Origin: Lunularia cruciata
Lineage: Eukaryota > Streptophyta > Marchantiopsida > Lunulariales > Lunulariaceae
Length of the DNA: 64,000 bases
NCBI GenBank assembly: GCA_948567375.1
Contig: OX419756.1
Span: forward strand, 60,340,333 to 60,404,332
Direction: 5' to 3'
Shown: positions 24,842-37,150 of the stretch, piece after piece
Position numbering within the stretch: the stretch's first letter is position 1
How the letters are laid out: each line of letters opens with the position of its first letter
Program-made: the position numbers and the translations under genes
The notes under the pieces: generated by a model
Databases searched by the model: none
The model's input: the letters and a program-made list of their open reading frames with translations, nothing else
What the model was told of the DNA's origin: nothing

Positions 24842-27800
24842 TTTTCACCCAGGGAAGAGGGAGGTGTGAACTCGAGAGAGTTCTTGAATACGAATCTCTA
24901 TCTACGTCTAAATCGACCTAGCCAGAGGTGTTAGTAACAAGAACGTGGATTGGTTCGATGAGACCTACTCACAGATAACGCGAGCTGCAGACTAGGAACA
25001 AGTGCAGCACTCCAAAAAAACTGACTCGCTGCCCCTCGGCTAGCATCTAGATATTTCGACATTCAAACTCTACGTCTAAACCTAAGGCGTCAGACTACTG
25101 TAGTGAGGCTTCACTGCCGTGAACCTACAGCAGTGACAGGTGAATATGAAGTTTATTATGCCTCAGCGTCTAACTGTAGGCTCTAGGAGTCAGTGACCAA
25201 ATCAGAAACAAGAACATCTATTGATTCCATACATACCACTCACGTCGAATTTCCACCAATCCTCGAATCCTCTCCGGTCCCTTCAATCTGATCACCGATC
25301 TTTTTGTCAACCGATATCGGTGTAATCTGACTGCACTGCACTGAGTATTGTCGGCTATTGGACGAGCGGTAGTTGATTCCAAGATTCACCGTAAGGGACA
25401 CTGTTGGCCATGATGGATCTCACCGCCTGATGGGCTGTGATGACGAAACTGTATTACGGCGCCAACAGTAGTAGTAGACCAAAGGAACAATCTGTGTCTA
25501 GTCTACACCTGCAGCACGCTTGTTCCACTCCATAGCTCCACGTTTCAGCGCCGTGCTCTCCCTCATCAGCTCAACTTGATTGAAACCGACTTCACTCAGC
25601 GGGTGGTATGAATCTGGCCAAAGAAGCCGGCAGGTCACATAGCCAGCAGTTAAATGTGTCAATTCAGAACGTGAACGCACTAACTCTCATGATACGTACT
25701 TTTGTTCTTTTGAAGTCCTTTCCATTCGCTCCTGATAGATGAACGTGAGGTAGTGCTACCATCAAGAAGAACATAGTACTTCCAGAGAACTTAATTCCTG
25801 CCATATGTCGCCGATATTTAATGGTGTGGAGATGACACCTTTGGAGCGGACAGACCTCGACCCTGGTCTGATATAATTTCAGCATATCCTCTACCGTTAG
25901 TAAGCAGTGTCTCAAATGAACTGCCAGTTTTGCAGCAGGACGGAAGCAGCTGCAGTGCTCAAGCTAGCGTCTCTTCAACGATATGAGGACAGATGTTTGC
26001 ACGATAAATCTTACGATCTAATTTCTTCTCCCTGAGTGAAATTCTTCCACTTGACTTTCAGTTATCACCATGTCGAAGCCAAAGCAGTCAAAATCGATAT
26101 CCATTTAGAAAGGTTTGTACATTCTAGCCCTAGAACATCCACGAAAACACATTGTTTTCGTCAATTCGTCACAAGTGACTCATCGGTCGACTTCTGTGAT
26201 ACTCTGATCTCAAGAGGTTCGGAGTTTACTTAGTCCTGAGTTACAGAAATTCATGAAGTCGAGCGCAAGTGTAGAGTAGTGAATGGATTCGGGCCTGGGA
26301 AGCACTACTTTTCATGAATATCTGCCAGACAAATTTGTGGACCGTTTCTGAAGCGCATGACGACTTCCGTCGTAAAGAAGTTCGTCCCCTCGCTAGGATG
26401 CACAGAACTAGACGGTCACCAGTTTCCATTTCGCATACCTCTTCGGCTTTGTGTTTGCATCCTCACTACCTCTCGAGCTGAAAGCTCCAATTTCCCATGC
26501 CAAACTGTCGCGGTTGAGAAGTCCCCGTCACACGCCTCCCATTTGACTTTGTCGCGAGTACTCCGATCCTTATCGAGTGAACATGCACTTTTGGTTCGTG
26601 TATGGACTCAGATTCACTGTCACTTTTAGTAGGATCTAGTCTCCTCAGCTTGACTATCAACATAAATTACTATCAATGTAGCTGATGTCTGTACCCAAGT
26701 GGTTTCAGCAAAATCCATACAATCCTCTACTTCACCTGTGGTAGGGAACTTGTGCGCTTTCCGTCAGGTGAAGATGACGGTAGCGGTAGATTTGAGAGCG
26801 ATAGCTGGCTCGATTATATGTATTGCTCATCATCCCTTCATTTACCGTTTGCAGGTGTGGTGGGAGCAGGAGCTTCTGACAGTATTCCATTGAAATATGT
26901 CCTTTCCCCCTCAATGGTTCCTGTCATTCGAAGGAACATCAACTAGGATAACTCGCAATTGCACTAGATAGCGAAGAAGAAGAGTCTCATCGTAGCGCAC
27001 GTTCGGTACGGACCGCGTCACCAGTACTACGGTGTAAAAGTGCGGGATGATGCATCCAGAACGTCAGGTGAAATTTCACCCCTGTTCGTGTATCCAATCC
27101 ATTTAACGGCTCTAAAGTAGGGCCATGCAATATCTGGTGTAGACGTCCAGGACGCTAAGTTCCTAACACTACCATTGCGAGAACGATCCATTGAATCCAC
27201 ATGAATCCGCCCAACGGTTTGATGCCTTGTTCGTCTATACTCTGCAATGCATGGCATTCCTTGGCAACCATGACAACGAAAAGTCATAACTTGGTCCCTT
27301 TTCTACAGCTGCGAGAAGAGGAAGGGCATTAACCCTCACCAACTTGCAGGTTATACTCGTCACTTCACCGCACTAGCTGACTGGTGACATGAGAGCCCTG
27401 TTCTGGCAATGAGAAGGTTTATGCGCCTCACATTCAATGTGCCCGACAGGTCACCCGCATCAAGAAAGACACGATTCTAGGGAGACCCGATACTTTTCGG
27501 GTCATTTTTTGTAATACGAGAAAACGCAGTCTGAATGTGCAACAATTTAAGTCGTGGCTGTTTCGCACTATTTCGTGTATTTTTCCCCGCCTTATTTGAG
27601 ATCGCCTACGTGGGAGCATTTGGAACATTACACAAGGGCTTGGTGTGAAGGAGATAAATAAGCAGCTGCAGCCATTTCAACGTATCAATAGGCAACGAAC
27701 CACAAAGAGAATACCCTGCACCCATCACAAATAACTCCGAGTGTCCTGTCCTTCCAGTAAAGTTCATGGAAGGCTCATAATTCACGTGAGCGGAAATGGA

Positions 27801-28197
27801 TTCCATAGTTCTAGTCATTATTCTTTGTGAAGGATTCCTTGCCACATTGGCCTGTCAATTAAATCCTATTTCAGACATCAACGTCATTTGTTATTCCCCA
27901 CAACCACCCTGGCTCTCTGTTGAGTACCGTTCCTGTATCGTCCATCATATTCTCGTTTTCCGCTGCATTCGCGCCACAGGTTGTCAGGGTATACTCTGCA
28001 GACAGCCAGTTTTCGTGCACTTCCAGCCCCATGCACATCCCTCAACCTTCAAATGATGTAAGGCTTGGGGTGGGGCTTTTAGGAACACCGAATCAAGGAA
28101 AAGTCTTCGAGGCAAATCTGGCCGCCAATACCGGATTAGGTGCCTGTAACTACATAATCCCTGATATTTCAACTACTCCACTTGCTTCCATTCAACA
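24842..28197. other. Intergenic region between convergent QCR8 and ATP12, no gene recognised
   Basis: Several frames of 60-109 codons are present on both strands (for example 27920-28249 plus, 25664-25915 minus). None shows a known domain or a splice-supported gene model. The 3' untranslated regions of the two flanking genes lie at its ends. Confidence 0.45.
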
Positions 28198-29972
28198 TTA
28201 TTGTTGTAGTAGTCTCAGAAACACAGAAGCTGCCCCAATCCGAACCTGAAGATCAGCTATATCCACATCGTGACCTCCTTCCACATGACCCCACTCCTCA
28301 ATCTGCAAGTCAAGAAAATTAGTGACATCAAATTTTACAGTATTATACAACGAGTCGCACATTCTAACACTTAATGTTGAGAACCGACGTGTTCTACGGA
28401 TGGAGAGGCGATGCAAAGGGGCGTTCGTAAGAGTAGCTCCATGTGGCTGGTGATATTGAACAGAAACCTAACCCTCAGAGCCATTTTTGGTATTTGCAAT
28501 CCCATCTGTCATTTGCGTGACAGTCGACAGGCATTGTTGTGTACATCATAGGGCTCGCTTAGGAAAAATGTATCACGAGCTGGACGATTAGGCCTTGTCA
28601 GAAAATTGCATGGGATATGTATGACCTATCATACAAAAATGTGACCTCAGAACATTCTCATTCCGAACTTCTGGTTTTCACACTAACCTGGTGATTTTCC
28701 TCCAAGCGTATAATTTCCATGGCCTGCTCTACGTTCAACCGATTGCGAGCAAGAGCTAAAGCTGTAACCAATGATCGAGCGGAACCAGCGAGAGAATCGA
28801 CGGCAGCAAGTTCCCAGTCGTTAAGGCCCCTCAATGTCTTTTCCAGAGCGTAAACGTAGTGATCTGGTTGATTTGTACCGAAAATGCTGGAGGAGACTTC
28901 TGGTCGCGCACCCAACTCCACTTCTGCCCACGCAAGAATAGGGTCCCAGAGCTTCGTCTGTTTGTCTAATATACCAAGCAATCAATGCCATCAGAAATGG
29001 TGGAAACGCCGGGAAATGATGAGTAATGAGTGCCATGACTATAGTAGCTCAATTACAGCCATGAATCCAGTAGCTTTCTAGTGGCTCAGAAAACCTTTTT
29101 CGACGGTTTACAACACTGTGCTACCTACTGACGGCACACACGAATGTGAACCCGGGCAGCAGTCAGACCGGCCTTTTCTTCCTCATTGCCAAGTAAAGCA
29201 CTAAACTACTTGTTCTTCAGATGATGCAGCAACGCTCGACCAAAGATCAAGTGAACCATAAACAAGAGATCAAGATATTGACTCTGAGAGCACAAAGATC
29301 CCCCAAGAGCAGGCATATGTTTGCGTGGGGTTCCTGGCACATGTATCCTGAATACACAACAAATAAATATCGGGGTTCGAGTTCATACCTGCTAATGTAC
29401 TCCCGAGCTCAGCCCGGACGCACAAGGCATCAGTGTGACAATACTTAATTAAAGTATAAATTATCTTCTCCTTGTCTGTGGGGACTTGATCGATAGCTAT
29501 CGATGCGAGTTTAACGAGGGGCATCGTGTATGAGCGAACTCCACTTCTGTCCTGACACACGGTCAAATATTCAGTAACCCTAACGTAGCCGCAGATTGCG
29601 TGCATATGATCAATCAACGCAACGGACTGCACTAAAACCTAATCGAAACACAGAATTGAAATCCAGATCGGTCCTCACCTGCCATTCCCACTCCGCCGCA
29701 ATCGCAAGGGCCATCGCTGGGCTCGGCAACTTAAGAGGCTTCTTGGCCGGAGTCCTCAAGACGCGATGATCCAGTAGCACCTCATAACCGCCTTCCTTCC
29801 CAGCAGGCCTCATGTGCGCCTTCTCGTAAAATCGCTTTCCCATCATCTTCTTCTTGTTAGTAGCAAATTGCTCAGAAGCGGCTGCATTACTTCCCGTGGC
29901 TAAGCTCCGCCATGACGCTGGTAAATTGTGCCGCACCAGAGCTCGTCGGATCAACTCCTTGCCGATCACCAT
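28198..29972 (-). CDS. ATP12: ATP12, mitochondrial F1-ATPase assembly chaperone, 4 exons
   Basis: Minus-strand exons 29972-29679, 29551-29389, 28965-28688 and 28302-28198 join in phase to 279 residues. ATP12 binds the free F1 alpha subunit in the mitochondrial matrix and delivers it for assembly of the alpha-beta hexamer. Visible: a basic, Arg-rich amphipathic N-terminus (MVIGKELIRRALVRHN) typical of a matrix presequence, KRFYEKA, the LDHRVLRTPAKKPL block, IAAEWEWQ, the SYTMPLVKLASIAID segment, LWDPILAWAE, NDWELAAVDSLAGSARSLV and the C-terminal EEWGHVEGGHDVDIADL block. All are hallmarks of the ATP12 family (Arabidopsis about 325 residues). The start is the ATG ending at 29972; the frame is open upstream to a TTG at 30017, but no upstream ATG exists in that extension. 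Confidence 0.93.
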
Positions 29973-30051
29973 TCCTTCTTTCCTTCTTCCCGTCCTTCCT
30001 CCCGATACTGTCAACAATTCTATCCTTCCCTTCGATACCTCGCCTGACCAC

Positions 30052-30076
30052 TTAGGGTTCCTTCGTCATTAGGGTT
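30052..30076 (-). promoter_or_regulatory. Pair of telo-boxes upstream of ATP12
   Basis: Read on the minus strand, AACCCTAA occurs twice, at 30076-30069 and 30059-30052. They lie about 80-104 nt before the ATP12 start codon. Telo-boxes are a known feature of plant promoters for ribosomal and mitochondrial biogenesis genes, so a role in ATP12 expression is plausible but inferred. Confidence 0.55.
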
Positions 30077-30930
30077 CGAGAATGTTCCACCTCAAAGGCC
30101 TTACGAAAGAAATCCAATGTACGACCAAGGAATCATCTGTTGACGTCCGACGTTCGCCTCGGCCCTCGTGCGCTGCACTGCCCGGAAGCAGTAGAGGATG
30201 AGAAGACGTGAAGAGCCGGGAATGTGCGACGGACAAATGGGAGTACAGGGTTAATTACATTATTTTACTTCGCCGGACGCGCTGCAGCTGCAATCAACGA
30301 AGCCATTTGTCACACTGAGAATTTCGAACTTCACCGTACGTTTATCAATACAAGTTACTTGACCAGAACCTGGAATGACTGCTAATGCAATTGCTAAAAC
30401 CGTTACGGTGCATGGTATCCAAAACGTCAAACCAGCGGTACCACATTTTCGTGCGGAACGGACTTGATGGATTGGTTGGAAAGTTTACCTCCAAGTCCGC
30501 AGGTTTACTTACCTCCTTGCTCGGTTGGAAATGCGAGCGTTTTAAAGGTAGAGTGCCTCGTTTACACCGAGAGAGTACAGTATGTCCATGGATGGCGAAG
30601 CCGGCTAGGGTAAGGTAAAACCTGGGATAAACGACTACGACGAGGAATCCGTTTCGACGGAGTTGGACAAAGCGGAGGGTGATGATGGTACGGGTGCAGT
30701 GGATTGTCCGTCAACGCGAGTACCATCGTGCGGCTACGTGGATGCAATTTCACGGGCTCCGGTCCCAGGTGCTGCTCGATGGTACGACAAAGAAACCGTC
30801 GTTAAAAGCATTCGCGACGGGGCCCTTTCCACCTCCCCTTACCATCGCTCGTGACATTCCGCAAAGCATCCTTCCTTTAACCCCTTTTCTCTTTCTCCTC
30901 TCTCGTTCTTTTCCCCCCTTTCCATGTTCC
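30077..30930. other. Upstream flank of ATP12, no gene recognised
   Basis: GC-moderate sequence with only short frames (for example 30679-31101 plus, which runs into the retroelement fragment). Nothing matches a known family. It must include the distal promoter of ATP12. Confidence 0.4.
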
Positions 30931-30932
30931 CT

Positions 30933-31094
30933 AGTCGCTATATTTGGAGAACTCTATTGGAGAACTCTACGACTCTATTGGGGCTTAGCCCCGTATTACC
31001 TTTTTTTCTCTCCCTTGTACGGCTCGATGGGGTCTTCCCATCCTTCGTTTTCCCTACGCGGTCGCCTTTTTCCAGTCGCTATATTTGGAGAACT
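30933..31094 (+). mobile_element. LINE-like tail insertion with 21-bp target-site duplication
   Basis: A roughly 120-bp fragment (30954-31073) of the same retroelement 3' tail seen at 10.7 and 12.8 kb (GGGGCTTAGCCCC, then GGGGTCTTCCCATCC, then GCGGTCGCC) lies between two identical 21-bp direct repeats at 30933-30953 and 31074-31094. A short, 5'-truncated insert with a duplicated target is the classic product of target-primed reverse transcription. Confidence 0.85.
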
Positions 31095-31139
31095 TTTGTA
31101 GGTGGGGTGGGGTGGTGACGCACGAAATCTAACGACTGT

Positions 31140-34100
31140 ACATTACTAATGAAAGTTGCATTATCGTATTTTGAGGAGTGCTGCCCACGTTTATTTCTTC
31201 TCGCATAATCAGCCTTCACTATTCATCTCAAAGGCTTCTTATAATTTCCGGAATTATCTAGCTCTCACCGGATAAAAATTATCTATAGTTCTACATCGCA
31301 ACAACCACTAGAATAAATATAACCTCCATCATTAATCTAAGCATTTAGAGCTGCAAGGTGAATCAAAGGAAGGCATAATTAATTAACTTCTTTGGCTTCC
31401 GAGATTCACTTTTGGAATGGACGAAGATTCTTAAACGCAAGGAGTTGGTGCAACTGGAAATATCATATTTTATAAGGCTGGAGCTTATATTTAGAACCGG
31501 TCACTGCTTTAATTTTTGCTGAGGTGGCCCACGTTCACCTGGGCTGGACGTGGCAACTCTTTCACACACCATCACTAGAGGAGAAAACCAAAAGCATTTC
31601 ACGTCTTTGTTTATTATGTAGTTGTGAGCTCCATGTGCAATCCAGACTAGAGACAGAACAATAAGACGGAGCCCACACTCGACAGTGAAGGAAGATAGTG
31701 TGAAAACCTCGGTCTCGTGGTGGACAACTATCCCATACTTCTTTACGTCTTTACATATGCACAATAATCGAGCAATTGCGTGATCTACTCGGAACTATTA
31801 TTACGGGGATTCCACCATTTCACACCCATTGAGTTTGGACAACATTATTCTCACCTCCCATTCAGTTTCTCAACGTGGAATGGTTTTGCTGCTCTGGACT
31901 TGTTTATGCTTCTTCTCTTGCTTCTCTCATTCCTTTGACCTTCCCATAGAGGAATTTAAAACTCTATTTGCCCTTTCCATATCGATATTGAATAGGAACC
32001 GAATGTGTCCTTTTATGTGGAACTTTATTTTTTCTCGAATGAGACTGCCATAAGTAGACATGTATTCATACCAAGTGAAGAACTATCTTCTCATATCAAA
32101 CGGAGTTGTTTCACTGCTAATTGAAGCTTTTGACATTCTATGAATACTTACAAAATTAATTCTAGATTTTATCTAATTTTATATTTTAGATTGCATAATT
32201 TTATGCATTAACCATCTTCGTGCAGAAAATCCCGAGTAAAAGCTTCTGCCTCTTGTTCATTGTCTGTCCTTGGTCTAAAATCATGAACAATCCTCGTCTG
32301 CCTACACTTGTAGGAAAAAGGTAGCCAGATATGATATTGTTCTACATATTTTATATCAAGTTGAATCTCCACCACCTCTTTTCTGGAATATATATGACCA
32401 CTTTATCAACACTAAATTTACATCTCTCTACGTTGAGTGCACATACGCACTCAACCAACTTTTCTGTGGACTATATGTTCCAAAGACCTGATATAAACAA
32501 AAATGATGGAGATGCTGTGTGTTTGCATGTCTCAAGGCTTTCATTGCTTCTTCGCGTAGATGATTATCTTTCTCTAGAACTTGGTCAAATATTCCATTCA
32601 TTCCAAAATCCTCCTTGCATTGCAGGCCTTATCTTCTGAAAGATTCGAGCACTGTAATGTCATTGCAACCATGTCATACACGCCAAGACATAGAACCCTT
32701 TTTTGACCAGATAAAATATAAATATAATATCGTGGACACTCGTGGACCTGCTGTGGCGAAGTAATTGGGTTCTTGAACACACATCCTCACACATGCACAT
32801 GCACATTTTGCTTCAAATCTGGGTAGGCGATGAGATGATTTCTTTTTTTTCAAAAAGAAAAGAAAAGAAAAAGACTTTCGGCACGGTGAGAAGGGACATT
32901 GACTACGAGGTGGAGCTTGTGGGACTGAAATCCAACACAAAATGTTGGAGATCTTCTATAGACCACAATCATTAGGACACAAAGGAGCTGCTAAAGGCTA
33001 TGATGGTGTAGATAGATTCTCCTTTTTTAAGTGGTGAGGACCTATAAAACTCTACAAAGAGCAGAGAAGACAAAACAAGCGTGAAGTGATTCCTTGAAAG
33101 GTTTCGTAGGGACGACCAGGAACTCACCCTACTACAGTACTGTATAACGTACGTGGTTGGTAACATCATTTCCTCAACCTTAGGGTGCTATAATACCCTA
33201 AGTTGACTGCATCGCGATCAGCAGAATCGCCAACCCCGGGTTAAAGTCCTGTTCTGATTGCGAAGTCTCAAAAGGGAGGAGGTCTATTTTCTATAACTGA
33301 TCAATACCATAGTTAAAATTCGTTATGAGAGGTTCATAGGTTTAGTCCTTAGTTCGAGAAGAATTCGATAGGGGGTTTCAAGGGAGGCCTTTTGGTACCC
33401 GGAGGAATGTTTTTAACAGATCTGGATTCATTTGCTACATCTAGTGAGCCAACAATGGTAAAAACTTATTTTTCAGTTCCGGATATGACCTATGAATTTT
33501 CATGGGCAAATCCTCCAGTCATAAAGATGACAAATTGGGGTTACTTATAATCTTATGCTCAGGTTTTACTATCACATTAAATTTTTAGTTGATATCATAC
33601 TAGGTTCAGATATTTTCCGCACATTTAGAGAATTCCGTGCATAGTTTGTTTAAAAAGAATTACAAATAAAGCTTGCGAAGCTGATGCGAATTTTGCATCC
33701 ACATGGAAGAAAAGATTTCAGTCAAACCTTGATTCTTTTTCTTTTTAATTTCCTATACAAAACAATCAGAGGGAAACCACTAAACACAAACATCTGAAGA
33801 CAAATTGAATACAAATTGACAAATTGAATACTTTATACAAGTGAATATTTTGGTGGATTCTAGTTTATTTATGCATTGATAATATACAAAAGATAGGTAA
33901 AGTTTAAAAATAGCCTTGTTGAGTGTCAATGATGAGGCGTTTGTCCTTCTAGAAGATAGAATCAATTGAAGAGATAAATGCATAGAGTATCTATCCAATT
34001 TTGTTTTTAAGGGGAGATTATATTACAATGAGGTACCTTCCTAGATTATGCCTATCTTACTTTGCATCCTTTTCCAAATGATGGGTATTTTATTCATCAT

Positions 34101-35442
34101 TCTCAACAGCCAAAGTTATCATAGTAGATATAATGAACAAAATTTTACAAATTGAAATCTAAACAAATCAAAATGATATAAGATATATCAAAATTTTAGT
34201 GTGTGAGTGTATCATGAACAAAATATAAAGAAAGTTGAGTAAAATCCTATCAAGAATATTAGAGATTTTGGAGATTTTTAACGGGTATGCTTGTAGAACA
34301 AGAGTATTGGAGTACTATTAAGAAAAATAATATTTTCTCACAAGAAAATAATATGAAAATGCTTGTATATAGGTTCACTCAAGTTGCAAATTTATGTGCA
34401 AGAAAATATTAAGTGAAGGATCCTTTTCACAAAATATAGAAGAGATTTTTTTAAGACATGATATCTTAAGTGAGAATGATATTTTCATATGAGGAATTCA
34501 TCAATGGGGTGTACATAAAGGAGGATATAAAGCAATCACTTGTGAAACTATGTTTCTCAATGAGTATCACTTCATCAAGACATAGAGTGATTAAGTTAAG
34601 TCAAGTGAGATATATGGAGAGAAATTAAAGCTTGTGAAAAAGAATGAGCATCATAAAACCCATAAAGTACAAAGACATGGTTAAGAAGGTGAAATTAATG
34701 ACTAACCAATGATTGAAGGACTTCAAGAAGGACCCATTTATATGGAATATGTAGAAATAAGGACCAATATAACATGATGTGAGGAGTGTTGTGCATAGGT
34801 TTATTTTCAAAAGGAAATACCTAGTTAAGTGACAAATAGAGGTGTTGAGTTCCTCATTTAGATAGAAAGAAAGACCTTCCAAAAGATACTCGAGGAACAT
34901 GGTAAAGCATTTCATTAAATACACAAGAAATTGGGGGAATGGTTACTTGTATAATAGTTCTTATCAATTTTCATAATGCCATATATACCTTGGTAAATTG
35001 AGGCTTGTCCTTGTACTAAGGGCTATGACTCTCAAGTTAGTGGATTTATTGAAGGAGAAGATATACTTATGAACTTATTACATGAATTATTTATAAGATC
35101 CTACTCAAGCTAATAATTCACAATATCAAAGTATTCAAGCTTTGAGGTCATCCAAGTTATGGAATGAACCGATCATGTCAAACACAATGCTTTTGTATTG
35201 TCATTGTGGATGAAGTGATTGATGGTTTTATTAGAAACACTATCTTCTCAATTTTAAATCTTTATTAGTCAACCATGGAGAATATAGATCTCATCATTAT
35301 GCATAAGATTAAATAAGACATGTAAAGTACTACAATGGCAATAAATTGATCATTTACAAAGTACAAGAAATAAGATTTAAAGAAGACTATATTAATTGTG
35401 AATCATATCTCCACCCATGAAAGGAGGTGCAATAATTAGTAG
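31140..35442. other. Start of AT-rich block, no gene recognised
   Basis: Base composition drops sharply to AT-rich after about 31.1 kb. Frames are short and none matches a host gene. A homopurine A/G run lies near 32845-32875. The sequence is probably decayed transposon DNA, but no specific element could be identified here. Confidence 0.45.
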
Positions 35443-35830
35443 TGTAATAATATGGAATTAGCAGACAAGATAGTAGAAGCTAATGAGTTAGTAGTCTAAG
35501 CTAAACATAGAAAAGGAAATAAAACTAGCCTAATAATGTGCTAGAAGCATCAAGAAAGCTTATGGGTATAATATTCTAGAAGCACACAAGAAGCTTCTAG
35601 GAACTTTCAAGGATCAATAACTTGTATGCCAAGCTAATAGATAGCTTAGCTTGCACTCCAAGTAAAGAGGCTCTTAGAAGGAAGCTTCTTAGGAGTCTTG
35701 TACCCAAGTTCTCTATAAATACCCAAGCTAAGCTCATGCTTGGCATTTGGAATTTCCCTCACTTGAGAGTCCCAATATGATCTTCCACTCTAGTCTTCCA
35801 TTCTCCTATTTCTCTCCTTGGTCTTTTACA
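35443..35830 (+). repeat. LTR of gypsy family A (plus orientation) with heat-shock elements
   Basis: The 388-bp segment starts TGTAATAATATGGAATT and ends GGTCTTTTACA, matching the ends of the two LTRs of the 43.5-49.1 kb element in the opposite orientation. A TATAAATA box is at 35714-35721. Upstream of it are GAAgcTTC heat-shock modules at 35590-35597 and 35681-35688, and TTCtaGAA at about 35575-35582. A primer-binding-like TAGTATCAAAG follows at 35832, so it looks like a 5' LTR whose internal region was later interrupted. Confidence 0.8.
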
Positions 35831-35831
35831 T

Positions 35832-35846
35832 TAGTATCAAAGTAGG
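35832..35846 (+). other. Primer-binding site next to the 35.4-kb LTR
   Basis: TAGTATCAAAGTAGG begins two bases after the LTR end. It resembles the TGGTATCAGAGC complement of initiator tRNA-Met used by plant LTR retrotransposons, with a G-to-A type change near the start. It sets the orientation of this element to plus. Confidence 0.6.
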
Positions 35847-35869
35847 AATAGGATGTATGGAATATGTAA

Positions 35870-36490
35870 TGCTCCAAGCTTAGGAGAAACTCTAAGAGAA
35901 ATACAAGATTTCATTCCTCATTACTCCGATGCCTCAAAAGAGCACCTTGTCTTTATTATATAACAAAGATAATCCACTCAAAAGAAGTTATACTCAAATA
36001 CATGGATTGGTGACATGTCAACAAACTCCACCCTTGATTAGTTGCATAGATTGATGACATGTAAATGTTTGTTTTATATGGTTGGTCAAACAAGTTTGAC
36101 CAAAGGAAATCTTTGAAGAATCTTCTCATATGAAGCTCAAAACAACAATGGGTGAGGTACTATTGGAAAGATCTTAACAAGAAAAACAAGGAAGAGATAT
36201 GTTAATGCCTTTTTTCCTTAAAAGGGGATAAATATTTCATTTTTGAGGCCTAATTCATTTGTGAGACCTAATTCATTTGTGAGACCTAATTCATTTGTTT
36301 AGGGCTCCAAAATTAGCTCTAAAGTTTTTAGGAAGTTTTGGACTCTGCCCTATCAGTGAAAGTACTCTTTTGGTGACATCTCTATTTAATCCACTTAGAT
36401 CATCATATATAAAATCCCTAAAGATATTACCAAGCCAATTTCTATCCCTAGATAAATTTTCTAGTTCATAGTATTACAAATTGATTGTAA
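35870..36490 (+). repeat. Repeat family B, copy 1 (about 620 bp, LTR-like)
   Basis: This copy is colinear with 37151-37733 (plus) and 42415-42991 (minus). Shared landmarks: an AGGAGAAACTC-like start, TTCATTCCTCA, a CACCTTGTCTTTATTATA box, GGTCAAACAAGTTTGACC, TTTAGGxxTCCAAA and TTACCAAGCCAATTTC near the end. Length and TATA-like box suggest an LTR of a second retrotransposon family. Internally, an 18-bp GACCTAATTCATTTGTGA-like unit is repeated three times at about 36244-36302. It was inserted just after the primer-binding site of the family A element. Confidence 0.7.
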
Positions 36491-36885
36491 TACCAATAGC
36501 TAGACATATTAGCTAGAGATGAAAATAGAGTACTTATACTAATAGTGCAAGAACTAGAAATAGCTTGAATTTCTCATACCAAAAGCTAGATATATCATCT
36601 AGAGGTGAAGATTGGCTTGGTAATATTTGGAAGGATGTTATGCATGATAGGCTAGGAGATCAGATAGAAGTGTAACCAAAAGAAGACTTCTACTAATATG
36701 GCAAAGTCAAAAATAGACAAGAAACTTCAAAGCCAGTTTTGGAGGTCTAAAGGGATGAATTAGGCCAAAAAAATGCACAATTCCACCCCCCCTCCCCCTC
36801 ATACAAGGGAAAGGTTAGTCTTCCATCCTCCCCTAGGTTTGTCTCATTGAGAGCTTTCCAATGGTAACTCACCCATACGATTCAG
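36120..36885. repeat. Large inverted repeat of family B sequence
   Basis: The 3' half of family B copy 1 (about 36120-36480) is followed, after roughly 50 bp, by a partial copy in reverse orientation (about 36540-36885). Matching landmarks in mirror order are GGCTTGGTAATAT, the CCAAAAGxxxACTTCTACTAAT block, CCAGTTTTGGAGG, and AGCTTTCCAATGGTAACTCACCC. The arms are diverged but long enough to form an extended hairpin transcript. Confidence 0.7.
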
Positions 36886-37148
36886 AGATTCATACAAGAG
36901 GATTAAGGAAACAAAGAATACCAATAAAGAATAGCAAGCCATTTACTTGGAACTTGATTTGTTCCAATGGAATTGAAGGCTTGATCTATACAAGTTTGAT
37001 ACACTTGCAAGATATAATATTCAATCATTGCTATAGGATTTAGGATGATTGTGTGAGTTCTAAAAGTTGCATGTATATGCAATAAACAAAGGAATCATGT
37101 ATTCATATCAAGCCAATATTTAGTAGTAGATTGATGATGGCAGATTTT
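36880..37148 (+). pseudogene. Gag-protease fragment of gypsy family A, plus strand
   Basis: Base-level similarity ties this stretch to the internal region of the minus-strand element around 47210-47470. Shared blocks include GGAAACAAAGAAT, GTTCCAATGG with the following GGCTTGA, and TAGATTGATGATGGCxGAT. It is what remains of the internal coding region belonging to the LTR at 35.4 kb, bounded on both sides by family B copies. Confidence 0.65.
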
Positions 37149-37150
37149 AA

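Noticed and set aside
29973-30017. Extension of ATP12 to position 30017
   Set aside because: The codon there is TTG; the ATG ending at 29972 begins a good mitochondrial presequence.
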